A DNA stretch of 64,000 nt, taken from Microvirga guangxiensis. Lineage in GTDB: Bacteria; Pseudomonadota; Alphaproteobacteria; Rhizobiales; Beijerinckiaceae. Every line of letters begins with the position of its first letter. Position 1 is the first letter of the stretch. Below, in pieces: positions 58,059 through 64,000 of this stretch. A model generated the notes under the pieces. The model did not search any database and was not told the origin of the DNA. It saw only the letters and a program-made list of their open reading frames with translations. Location of the stretch: contig NZ_FMVJ01000004.1 in the NCBI RefSeq assembly GCF_900102135.1, positions 248,001 through 312,000 on the forward strand, read 5' to 3'. A program made the position numbers and the translations under genes.

Positions 58059-58773
58059 TCGACGTTCCCTCCAAAGCAAGAGTGCGTTTGCGCGTCTGCT
58101 GAAGCAGGGTGCTGTGCTCAGCGACGATGATCGGCTTCTCGCCAATGAATTCCACGATAAGCTGTAGCGCGCCCGACCCTTGAGAGAGGCGGCGGCGCTT
58201 CGGATTGGTTGCTGTGTAATCGAAGACGGCGTGTACCGTGCAGACCGTGCCAGCAGGATTGCACTCGGTGCCTATACTGTCTTCGCGTGGGCGATACTCG
58301 CGCTCGGGCCAGCGCCGGGTGAATCGCTGTTTTTCCTTGTAAAGCCGTTCCAGGCTCACGGTGCGGCCATGGAACAGAACGCGCGGGGCATAAAGCTCTG
58401 CCGTAGCGTCGAGCGCCACGTCGTTGCGCGAGGACCACGAGGCCAAATAGTCGATGGCGAAGCTCTTGGCGACGTCTGCGCGCGACGTGCGACGTTTGTC
58501 CTGCTGCTTCGGTTCTGCTGCCTTTGTGGTCGGCTCAGGCTGCGCTTTCTCCGCGGACGGTCGTGCAGATTGCTGCGCCTCAGGGGCAGGCGGAGCAGGG
58601 GGAGCCGTGAGGGGTTGAGAAGGGTGTGCCGGCGGCGCAGGTTGCCCCGCGACGCCATTGTCCGGGGGCGGATCGACCCATGGCCTTGCTTCTTGAGCCA
58701 AGGCCATGGAGCCGCCCGCGCACAGGAGTGCGACAATGGAAAGTGTCGATGTCAGCAATCGGACTGCCTGCAT
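58051..58773 (-). CDS. Secreted proline-rich protein with NTF2-like C-terminal domain
   Basis: A 240-residue protein with a signal peptide (LTSTLSIVALLCAGGSMALAQ). A Pro/Ala/Gln-rich stretch (32-95) is followed by a domain resembling NTF2/SnoaL folds (FAIDYLASWSSRNDVAL, ELYAPRVLFHGR, VFDYTATNPKRRR). Such domains act as lids or small binding modules. Translation is coupled to the SNase-like membrane protein downstream. No activity can be named. Confidence 0.7.
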   Translation of the reverse strand: MQAVRLLTSTLSIVALLCAGGSMALAQEARPWVDPPPDNGVAGQPAPPAHPSQPLTAPPAPPAPEAQQSARPSAEKAQPEPTTKAAEPKQQDKRRTSRADVAKSFAIDYLASWSSRNDVALDATAELYAPRVLFHGRTVSLERLYKEKQRFTRRWPEREYRPREDSIGTECNPAGTVCTVHAVFDYTATNPKRRRLSQGSGALQLIVEFIGEKPIIVAEHSTLLQQTRKRTLALEGTSNE

Positions 58774-58872
58774 GAATTTTCCGAACAGCCTTCTGTTTCA
58801 AAAAGGTGACCGGGGAAAAGCGGGCTGGACCGTTCCAAGTTCCATCAAACGCTTTGTCAGGAGAAGATTCGA

Positions 58873-59262
58873 TCAAAGCTCCGCAACGGTGACGGAGCCG
58901 ACGCCCGTGATGCCGATGGCCTGGGCCGAGGCGCGGGAGAGATCGATCACGCGGCCATGCGCATAGGGGCCACGGTCGTTGATGCGCACGACCACCGATT
59001 TACCAGTCTTCTTGTTCACGACACGCACCTTGGTGCCGAAGGGCAGGGTGCGATGGGCTGCCGTGAGTTCATTCGTATTGAAGCGCTCGCCGCTTGCCGT
59101 CTTCCGTCCGTGAAAACCTGGGCCGTACCATGAAGCGCGGCCATTCTGGATGACTTTTCCGGAGGTTTCTTTCGGCTGAGCCTGCGCCATGGAGGCTGGA
59201 AGAATGGCGATGGCCGACAGAAAAAGTGTAGCGACTTTGAGCGTTGCTTTACGTTGATCCAC
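58873..59262 (-). CDS. rlpA: RlpA-family septal ring protein / lytic transglycosylase-like
   Basis: A 129-residue secreted protein. The signal segment ([20 protein letters not shown]) is followed by a single double-psi beta-barrel: [19 protein letters not shown], then [18 protein letters not shown] and [17 protein letters not shown]. The Asp and His positions of active RlpA are kept (DRGP, GERF region). There is no SPOR domain or lipobox, unlike Pseudomonas RlpA, so septal targeting is not assured. Confidence 0.9.
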   Translation of the reverse strand: MDQRKATLKVATLFLSAIAILPASMAQAQPKETSGKVIQNGRASWYGPGFHGRKTASGERFNTNELTAAHRTLPFGTKVRVVNKKTGKSVVVRINDRGPYAHGRVIDLSRASAQAIGITGVGSVTVAEL

Positions 59263-59493
59263 AATGCATTCCCGTTTTGTTATCGAAGGGTGCGCAAAAT
59301 GGAGGCTAATGAGGCAACAATGAGACCTCTGTTGTTATTATTATTGCCTGACTTAATCCCATATTACTGAACGAGCGTTCATTTTAGCTTTTAACGTTGT
59401 AACGGTCAGCCGAATATAGCCTCTGTGTCGGGCCGGCGGTGCGGCAAGATAGAAGCCCCTGGAACCAAAGGTGTCGATCCATTCATCGGAAGC

Positions 59494-59553
59494 ATGGTGG
59501 TGGTGTGGTCTTTGCACTTCACATTCCACCGAAACGAACCTTTAGTGGCCTAA
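59494..59553 (+). CDS. Candidate 19-residue leader peptide before an attenuator-like hairpin
   Basis: ATG followed by three Val codons and a Trp codon, with the stop 11 bp before a terminator-like stem. Only a weak GGAAG precedes the ATG. Too short to be sure; listed because of its placement. Confidence 0.3.
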   Translation: MVVVWSLHFTFHRNEPLVA

Positions 59554-59564
59554 TGATTGCCTCC

Positions 59565-59598
59565 AGGCCCGCAGCACCTGCCTGCGGGCCTCATTTTT
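59565..59598 (+). terminator. Terminator-like hairpin directly upstream of the DMT exporter
   Basis: A perfect 10-bp stem AGGCCCGCAG/CTGCGGGCCT (59565-59574, 59582-59591) with a 7-nt loop and a run of five T. No annotated gene upstream on this strand ends here, so it may be an attenuator or the end of a small RNA. Confidence 0.75.
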
Positions 59599-59607
59599 GG
59601 GATGTGC

Positions 59608-60555
59608 ATGACCATTGCTTCAAAAGCAGCCAGAGGCGACTCGCAGTCGAGGAATGCCGACCAGAGTTCCTACGCTCCGGCCGCCGCATCTCCTGTACTG
59701 GGCATTTTGTTCCTGATTGCGTCGACGGTTTTCTTCTCGTTGACCGACATCATTACAAAGCATCTCACGGCGACGCTGCCTGTGGTGGAGATCGCCTGGA
59801 TCCGCTATGCGACGTTTTCGTGCATCGTCGCTCCGATCGTCTTCATGGCTGGCGGCAGGGCACTGTTCCGCACGAAGCGTCCAGGGCTTCAGGTCCTGAG
59901 AAGCTTCGGCATGGTCGGCTCGACGCTGCTGTTTACCCAAGGTCTGCGCTATCTGCCGGTAGCCGAGTCGACGGCGATCTACTTCATTTCGCCGATCCTT
60001 ATCATGGCGCTGTCCATCCTTTTCCTTGGGGAATCGGTTGGGTGGAGGCGCTGGATCGCAGCAGGGGTCGGCCTCATCGGCGTGCTCGTCGTCATCCGCC
60101 CCGGGACCAGCGCTTTCCAGTCCACGGCGCTCCTGCCGCTTCTCGGCGCCACGAGTTGGGCCGCAGGCGCCGTGGTGACCCGCAAGATGAGCGGAGTCGA
60201 TCACCACCTGACGACGCTCGTCTATTCCGCCGTTGTGGGTTGTGTTGCCCTGACCGTGCTGCTGCCCTTCAACTGGGTGATGCCGCAGCTTAGCGAGATC
60301 GGGTTCGGCTTGGCCATGGGCCTGGTCTTCACCATCGGGCAATGGTTCGTGGTGTTAGCCTACCGTCACGGCAATGCATCCGTGATCGCACCGTTTTCCT
60401 ACGTGCAGCTGATCTGGGCGGGAATACTCGGTTATCTGGTCTTCGGTTCGCTTCCCGATGGGTGGACCGTTGTCGGTGCCTGCATCATCGCAGCGAGCGG
60501 GCTCTATACCGCTTATCGGGAGCGCCTGCGGATGCGGCAGAGAGGGGGAGCCTGA
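59608..60555 (+). CDS. EamA/DMT-family exporter
   Basis: A 315-residue protein with ten hydrophobic helices in two EamA repeats (FLIASTVFFSLTDIITKHL; LLGATSWAAGAVVTRKM). ATG 59608 is chosen; 59602 is also possible, both just after the T-run of the hairpin. Family members export amino acids, nucleosides or small metabolites. The substrate is unknown. It converges on the next gene with 3 bp between stops. Confidence 0.85.
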   Translation: MTIASKAARGDSQSRNADQSSYAPAAASPVLGILFLIASTVFFSLTDIITKHLTATLPVVEIAWIRYATFSCIVAPIVFMAGGRALFRTKRPGLQVLRSFGMVGSTLLFTQGLRYLPVAESTAIYFISPILIMALSILFLGESVGWRRWIAAGVGLIGVLVVIRPGTSAFQSTALLPLLGATSWAAGAVVTRKMSGVDHHLTTLVYSAVVGCVALTVLLPFNWVMPQLSEIGFGLAMGLVFTIGQWFVVLAYRHGNASVIAPFSYVQLIWAGILGYLVFGSLPDGWTVVGACIIAASGLYTAYRERLRMRQRGGA

Positions 60556-60558
60556 GAT

Positions 60559-60843
60559 TCAGGCTCCCGAGTGCACGACGCGCAGGCGCGGGCGCGCGGC
60601 GCGGCTGTAGAAAGTGAGTTCGACGCAATCCTCGGCGGCTTCGCCCTCGACCAGACGGTAGCCGAACTGCTCCGCCACGGCGCGCACCTGGCCCAGATTG
60701 GCCTTCGAGATGCGGCGGCTGAATTCCGAGACGTCCTGGCTCATGAGCGCGGCCAGAACGCCAACCTCGACGCCCTGGTCGAAATCGACGCTGCGTGCTG
60801 GAAAACGAAGCCGCAACCCCTCGGCAAGATGGATGTGATGCAT
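60559..60843 (-). CDS. Small protein of unknown function
   Basis: A 94-residue protein rich in charged residues, with a beta-strand-like start (LRLRFPARSVDFDQGVEVG) and a helical middle (SEFSRRISKANLGQVRAVAEQFG). No family recognised. It ends 3 bp from the DMT exporter stop. Confidence 0.6.
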   Translation of the reverse strand: MHHIHLAEGLRLRFPARSVDFDQGVEVGVLAALMSQDVSEFSRRISKANLGQVRAVAEQFGYRLVEGEAAEDCVELTFYSRAARPRLRVVHSGA

Positions 60844-61034
60844 GTGGTCCCGTTCACTTCACGACGTTTCGTCAGGCGTTATCGCCCAGAACATCCTACC
60901 GGTTGTTTAAAGCCCGGCGGTCCGGGCCCCGCCTGTGGAAAGAGCGGACAAGATCGATCTGGATCCTAAAGCCTCTTCCGGCATTTATTCTTTTGCAGGC
61001 TTTGCGGTTGGCCGTAAGAACGAAGGATTCCGAG

Positions 61035-61358
61035 ATGAAGCTTCAGATGATGGGTGTCGCGCTCGTGGCAGGCCTTCTGGCTCAGGAGGCGGCTTATGCA
61101 GCGGATATGGGGCGCCTCAGCGTGACCCGGACCACGCGCGTCACCCGCATGACGCCCATCGTGCCTGAGCGGGCCATTGCCCGTCTGGCGGACCAGGACC
61201 TCGGCTATTCCGTCCTACACGAGCCGATCGGCGTGGTGCCGCAGCGCGGCTACAGAATTCATGTGACCTGCACCATCACGGAGAGGTTCCGGCAGACTTA
61301 CTGCCCGACGCCGGCCTATGTCGCCACGTGCCCCGACGCCAGGATCATCTGCCAATAA
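61035..61358 (+). CDS. Small secreted protein with C-terminal cysteines
   Basis: A 107-residue protein with a signal peptide (MKLQMMGVALVAGLLAQEAA, cleavage near AYAA). The mature part has four cysteines in its last third (HVTCTIT, TYCPTP, ATCPDARIICQ), suggesting disulfides in the periplasm. No family recognised. Upstream frame extension is unlikely because the signal begins at this ATG. Confidence 0.65.
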   Translation: MKLQMMGVALVAGLLAQEAAYAADMGRLSVTRTTRVTRMTPIVPERAIARLADQDLGYSVLHEPIGVVPQRGYRIHVTCTITERFRQTYCPTPAYVATCPDARIICQ

Positions 61359-61411
61359 CCTTCAGGCTTACCTTCCGGGGCTCAACATAATAAGAACACG
61401 GCTCGTTCAGC

Positions 61412-62341
61412 GTGGACCGAGCAGCTTTGCAAGACATCTCATCGACCGGAATCTATGGAGTGCCTCCAGTTGAACTGGCCGAGGCGCCCACAGGCAGCAG
61501 ACAATTCTCTCCTTTGATCCCCGGCTCCGGAAAGTTGGAGGATCAGGCGGGGGGCTCCCTGACGGAGATGGTGCTGCTTGCTCCGCCCGGCACGGTGGAG
61601 CGGCGCTATACCACCGCGCTGGCGCTGAAGGCGCTTGCGCCCGGCGGCAGGCTCACCATTCTTGCGCCCAAGGACAGGGGCGGCTCTCGGCTCGCCAAGG
61701 AACTGAAGGGCTTTGGCTGCGACCTCAGCGAAACCTCTCGTCGCCACTATCGCATCTGCACCTGTGAGAGACCGGCGCAGCTCACAGGCATCGAGGAAGC
61801 TATCACGGAGGGTGCGCCGCGCTACGATGAGTCCTTGGGGTTATGGACGCAGCCCGGCGTGTTCAGCTGGAACCGCCTCGATCCAGGCAGTGCGCTTCTC
61901 GAGCAGAACCTGCCCGCACTGAGTGGCAAGGGCGCCGATTTCGGCTGCGGTATCGGAATCCTGGCACGTGCCATCCTGAAAGGTCCTGGCGTCACCCATC
62001 TTGCTTTGCTCGACATCGACCGACGCGCCACCGAGATGGCGGCGCGCAACATCGAGGATCAGCGTGCGGAGATCCACTGGACGGATGTGCGTTCCGGCTT
62101 ACGCTTGAGCGGCCTCGACTTCGTGGTGATGAACCCGCCATTCCACGACGGTGGGGCGGAGGATCAGAGTCTGGGGCAGAGCTTCATTCGCAAGGCAGCT
62201 GAGGCTCTCCGCCTGGGCGGCGTGCTCTGGCTCGTCGCCAACCGGCATTTGCCTTACGAGGGCGTGCTGAAGCCTCTCTTCAAGCGTGTCACGCCGAAGG
62301 TGGAGGCCGCCGGATATAAAATCTATGAGGCCCAGAAATGA
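61412..62341 (+). CDS. RsmC-like class I SAM-dependent methyltransferase
   Basis: A 309-residue enzyme with an inactive N-terminal half and a C-terminal methyltransferase domain: ADFGCGIGILARAIL binds SAM and DFVVMNPPFHDGG is the N6/N2-methylating NPPF motif. This is the RsmC/RlmG layout (16S G1207 or 23S G1835). The start seems to be GTG at 61412. The stop overlaps the downstream pseudouridine synthase start, giving a two-gene rRNA-modification operon. Confidence 0.88.
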   Translation: MDRAALQDISSTGIYGVPPVELAEAPTGSRQFSPLIPGSGKLEDQAGGSLTEMVLLAPPGTVERRYTTALALKALAPGGRLTILAPKDRGGSRLAKELKGFGCDLSETSRRHYRICTCERPAQLTGIEEAITEGAPRYDESLGLWTQPGVFSWNRLDPGSALLEQNLPALSGKGADFGCGIGILARAILKGPGVTHLALLDIDRRATEMAARNIEDQRAEIHWTDVRSGLRLSGLDFVVMNPPFHDGGAEDQSLGQSFIRKAAEALRLGGVLWLVANRHLPYEGVLKPLFKRVTPKVEAAGYKIYEAQK

Positions 62342-63084
62342 GCAAGACGCCCACATTCCGCCTCGACCGGCTGCTCGCCAATATGGGCTATGGTTCGCGC
62401 CGCGAGGTGCAGCAGCTGGTTCATGCGGGCCTCGTCACCCTCGACGGCGAAACCATCGAAGATGCGGATGATCGCATTGCTGTCACCCGCGATCTCTCGG
62501 AGCGCATGCTCATCCGCGGCAAGCCGCTCGATCCGCCGCCGGGCCTCGCTCTGATGCTGCACAAGCCTCTCGGGGTGACGTGCTCGCATAAGGAAGCCGG
62601 TCCCCTGGTTTATGGGCTTTTGCCGGAGCGCTGGCGCCACCGTGATCCCGCGATTTCCACCATCGGGCGCCTCGACAAGGAAACCTCCGGGCTCCTGCTC
62701 ATGACCGATGATGGTGCCCTGTTGCATCGGGTCATCTCGCCCCGCGCGCATATTCCCAAGCGTTACCATGTGACCCTCGACCGCCCCTTGCGTGGCGACG
62801 AGGCAGAAATTTTCGCAGCCGGAACTCTTATGTTGGAGGGAGAGGACAAGCCGCTTCTGCCCGCAAGGATGGAGACCCTGTCCGAGACAAGCGCCTATCT
62901 CACGCTTACCGAGGGGCGCTATCACCAGGTTCGCCGCATGTTCGCCGCCGTAGGCAACCACGTGAACGCCCTGCATCGCGACCGGATCGGCGAGTTGGCC
63001 TTAGGCGACCTGGAGCCCGGCCGATACAGGCTCCTCACGGAAGCCGACCTCGCTTTGATCCTGCCTCCGGTCAAAGGCGTTTGA
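62338..63084 (+). CDS. rsuA: RsuA-family pseudouridine synthase
   Basis: A 248-residue enzyme. The N-terminal S4-like RNA-binding part (RLDRLLANMGYGSRREVQQL) precedes the catalytic Asp113 in IGRLDKETSGLLLMTDDG. KRYHVTLDRPL and LTEGRYHQVRRMFAAVG fit the RsuA/RluB/E/F family; RsuA makes pseudouridine 516 in 16S rRNA. The exact target among the family is not certain. It overlaps the methyltransferase gene by 4 bp. Confidence 0.9.
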   Translation: MSKTPTFRLDRLLANMGYGSRREVQQLVHAGLVTLDGETIEDADDRIAVTRDLSERMLIRGKPLDPPPGLALMLHKPLGVTCSHKEAGPLVYGLLPERWRHRDPAISTIGRLDKETSGLLLMTDDGALLHRVISPRAHIPKRYHVTLDRPLRGDEAEIFAAGTLMLEGEDKPLLPARMETLSETSAYLTLTEGRYHQVRRMFAAVGNHVNALHRDRIGELALGDLEPGRYRLLTEADLALILPPVKGV

Positions 63085-63108
63085 ACCGGGCAACTGGCAG
63101 CTTCCTAT

Positions 63109-63130
63109 CGTCAGAGGTTGTCTTGAGGCC
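63109..63130 (+). repeat. 22-bp direct repeat, copy 1
   Basis: CGTCAGAGGTTGTCTTGAGG plus CC, identical to 63724-63745. The bases just upstream (GGCAGC...) are also similar. The pair bounds a 0.6-kb segment next to tRNA-Arg. Confidence 0.8.
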
Positions 63131-63262
63131 ATCGATCGAGGTTCAGATTCACATCAAGGGATAAATAGAACATCCGGGGCAGTTGGTTTTGCCGAATAGG
63201 CTGAAGCAGCGCCCCAAAAGCAATTAGTTCGTAATATTCATAAGTTGACTAGGAGAGCTGAC

Positions 63263-63607
63263 TTGAAATGGATTCTGATCGCAGCTGGGTTGTATGCAAC
63301 CACAACTACAGCGATGAGCGCTACTCTCTTGGAGGCGACAAGACTTCCGGCAGCTCGGGCTGGCTGCAAGGATCTACGCAATTACAGAACCATGAACATG
63401 ATCAGCAAGCAGGAGAAAGCTACATCTGAGGCGTTCATGAGGATGATGCTTGTGACTGGGGAATGTGTGGCCTGGGAGAAGGGAACAGAAGTCTTCTTCA
63501 TGGAGCAGGTTCAGCATGATGGAACAACATACTGGTGCCTGCGCAAGAGGGGCGAGACTCAATGCTATTGGGGCCACTCACACAAGGACAGTGGCTGGGG
63601 CAGTTAA
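63263..63607 (+). CDS. Small low-GC secreted protein of unknown function
   Basis: A 114-residue protein. The start is read as TTG at 63263 because AGGAGAG lies seven bases upstream and a signal peptide begins there (KWILIAAGLYATTTTAMSA). An earlier TTG at 63245 is in frame. The mature part has four cysteines (GCKDL, GECVAW, YWCLRK, TQCYWG). Base use is less GC-rich than the neighbours. It sits between two 22-bp direct repeats and next to a tRNA gene, which hints at acquisition. Confidence 0.6.
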   Translation: MKWILIAAGLYATTTTAMSATLLEATRLPAARAGCKDLRNYRTMNMISKQEKATSEAFMRMMLVTGECVAWEKGTEVFFMEQVQHDGTTYWCLRKRGETQCYWGHSHKDSGWGS

Positions 63608-63670
63608 GCTCAATCTTAAATCTGAGCTCTCCGAGCCACCAATGCAGTAGCAGTCCTGCGGCGTGCCCCC

Positions 63671-63697
63671 ACACGATGCGAACGTGTGACCTTTGCC
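63671..63697 (-). pseudogene. Inverted fragment of tRNA-Arg (T-arm and variable region)
   Basis: On the minus strand these 27 bases match 63824-63850 of the intact tRNA-Arg at 26 positions (one change in the T-loop). Similarity weakens towards the acceptor end and stops before the anticodon. No matching 5' half is nearby, so it is a remnant, not a second tRNA. Confidence 0.7.
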
Positions 63698-63723
63698 GCA
63701 GGAGCCTCAGGCAGCCATCTCTT

Positions 63724-63745
63724 CGTCAGAGGTTGTCTTGAGGCC
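63724..63745 (+). repeat. 22-bp direct repeat, copy 2
   Basis: Identical to copy 1 at 63109-63130, 615 bp further on and 40 bp before tRNA-Arg. Confidence 0.8.
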
Positions 63746-63784
63746 CCTGATCAGGTAGGGAAGAGAGCAGGCCCAAGGCCCCAA

Positions 63785-63861
63785 GCACCCGTAGCTCAGC
63801 TGGATAGAGCGTTGCCCTCCGAAGGCAAAGGTCACACGTTCGAATCGTGTCGGGTGCGCCA
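63785..63861 (+). tRNA. tRNA-Arg (anticodon CCG)
   Basis: A full cloverleaf: acceptor GCACCCG/CGGGTGC, D-arm GCTC...GAGC, anticodon stem TTGCC/GGCAA with loop CTCCGAA (anticodon CCG, reads CGG), T-arm ACACG/CGTGT with TTCGAAT, discriminator G and encoded CCA. The 77 bases include CCA. It is followed by 139 bp with nothing recognisable to the window end. Confidence 0.95.
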
Positions 63862-64000
63862 TTCCCTAAACATGCATGTCCGAGGCTGCCTCTGCCGGTG
63901 GGTGAGGTGTCCTGCCTCGCTGCTTCAAGCGTTATAAGCATCATTGGAAGGCGGGCTTCTCAACCCTTGCGGGTTATGTTTCCTATTGGTAATGGCGATT

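Larger units (their letters stand above)
59263..59607. other. Intergenic region upstream of the DMT exporter (345 bp)
   Basis: Holds the rlpA promoter side, a candidate 19-codon leader frame (59494-59553) and a strong terminator-like hairpin (59565-59598) directly before the exporter's start. The stretch 59330-59490 shows nothing else recognisable. Confidence 0.6.

Noticed and set aside
63726..63944. A 72-codon minus-strand frame over the tRNA
   Set aside because: Its translation ([20 protein letters not shown]) is the well-known spurious product read from the antisense of a tRNA gene.

Overview
The window looks like a chromosomal segment from a high-GC alphaproteobacterium of the order Hyphomicrobiales (Rhizobiales), probably close to Methylobacteriaceae/Microvirga. 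The evidence is the adjacent DivL, HprK/HPr/EIIA-Man, ChvG/ChvI and PckA genes, the AddAB helicase-nuclease, glutathione-dependent formaldehyde oxidation genes and a MinCDE operon preceded by a CtrA-type box. The genus is an inference. Almost all of the window is ordinary coding sequence. I see no CRISPR array, transposase or prophage.

Layout. 0-9 kb: an accD tail, folC, a VOC protein, trxA and the recombination pair addB-addA. 9-20 kb (mostly minus strand): a MurU-like nucleotidyltransferase, a TsaE-AmgK fusion and the tyrosine pseudokinase DivL; then ahcY; then HPr, EIIA-Man and a mini HprK, continuous with ChvG/ChvI; then pckA facing away from chvI. 20-33 kb: an FAD oxidoreductase, a NhaD-type antiporter, a class II amidotransferase, a membrane adenylate cyclase, a GST, a secreted unknown and polA. 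32-37 kb: a ROK repressor divergent from a xylose-type ABC transporter (xylF-xylH-xylG). 37-42 kb: an AmpG-type permease, an overlapping SGNH hydrolase/OpgC acyltransferase pair, a stand-alone SIR2-like protein and a Nudix hydrolase. 42-47.5 kb: S-formylglutathione hydrolase, class III alcohol dehydrogenase, a metallo-beta-lactamase-fold protein, catalase and divergent OxyR. 47.5-51.4 kb: a sulfur cluster (YeeE/YedE transporter, cysteine synthase, TauE/SafE exporter). 51.5-59.3 kb: envelope proteins, an orphan TAXI solute-binding protein, minCDE and rlpA. 59.3-64 kb: a DMT exporter behind a terminator-like hairpin, RsmC-like and RsuA-like rRNA modification enzymes, a small low-GC secreted protein between direct repeats, an inverted tRNA-Arg fragment and an intact tRNA-Arg(CCG).

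How it fits together. Three themes recur. (1) Cell cycle and division: DivL has Tyr621 where kinases have the phospho-accepting His, and both divL and minCDE are preceded by a full TTAA-N7-TTAAC motif, which suggests both belong to the CtrA regulon. (2) Cell-wall turnover: AmpG-like import, AmgK-like kinase and MurU-like uridylyltransferase together outline a MurNAc recycling route. (3) Carbon and envelope sensing: HprK, HPr and EIIA-Man sit next to ChvGI and the gluconeogenic pckA. The best candidates for something undescribed are the OpgC-SGNH translational unit, the lone SIR2-like protein, the element-like segment beside tRNA-Arg, and the membrane-anchored degenerate nuclease-fold protein with its NTF2-like partner.
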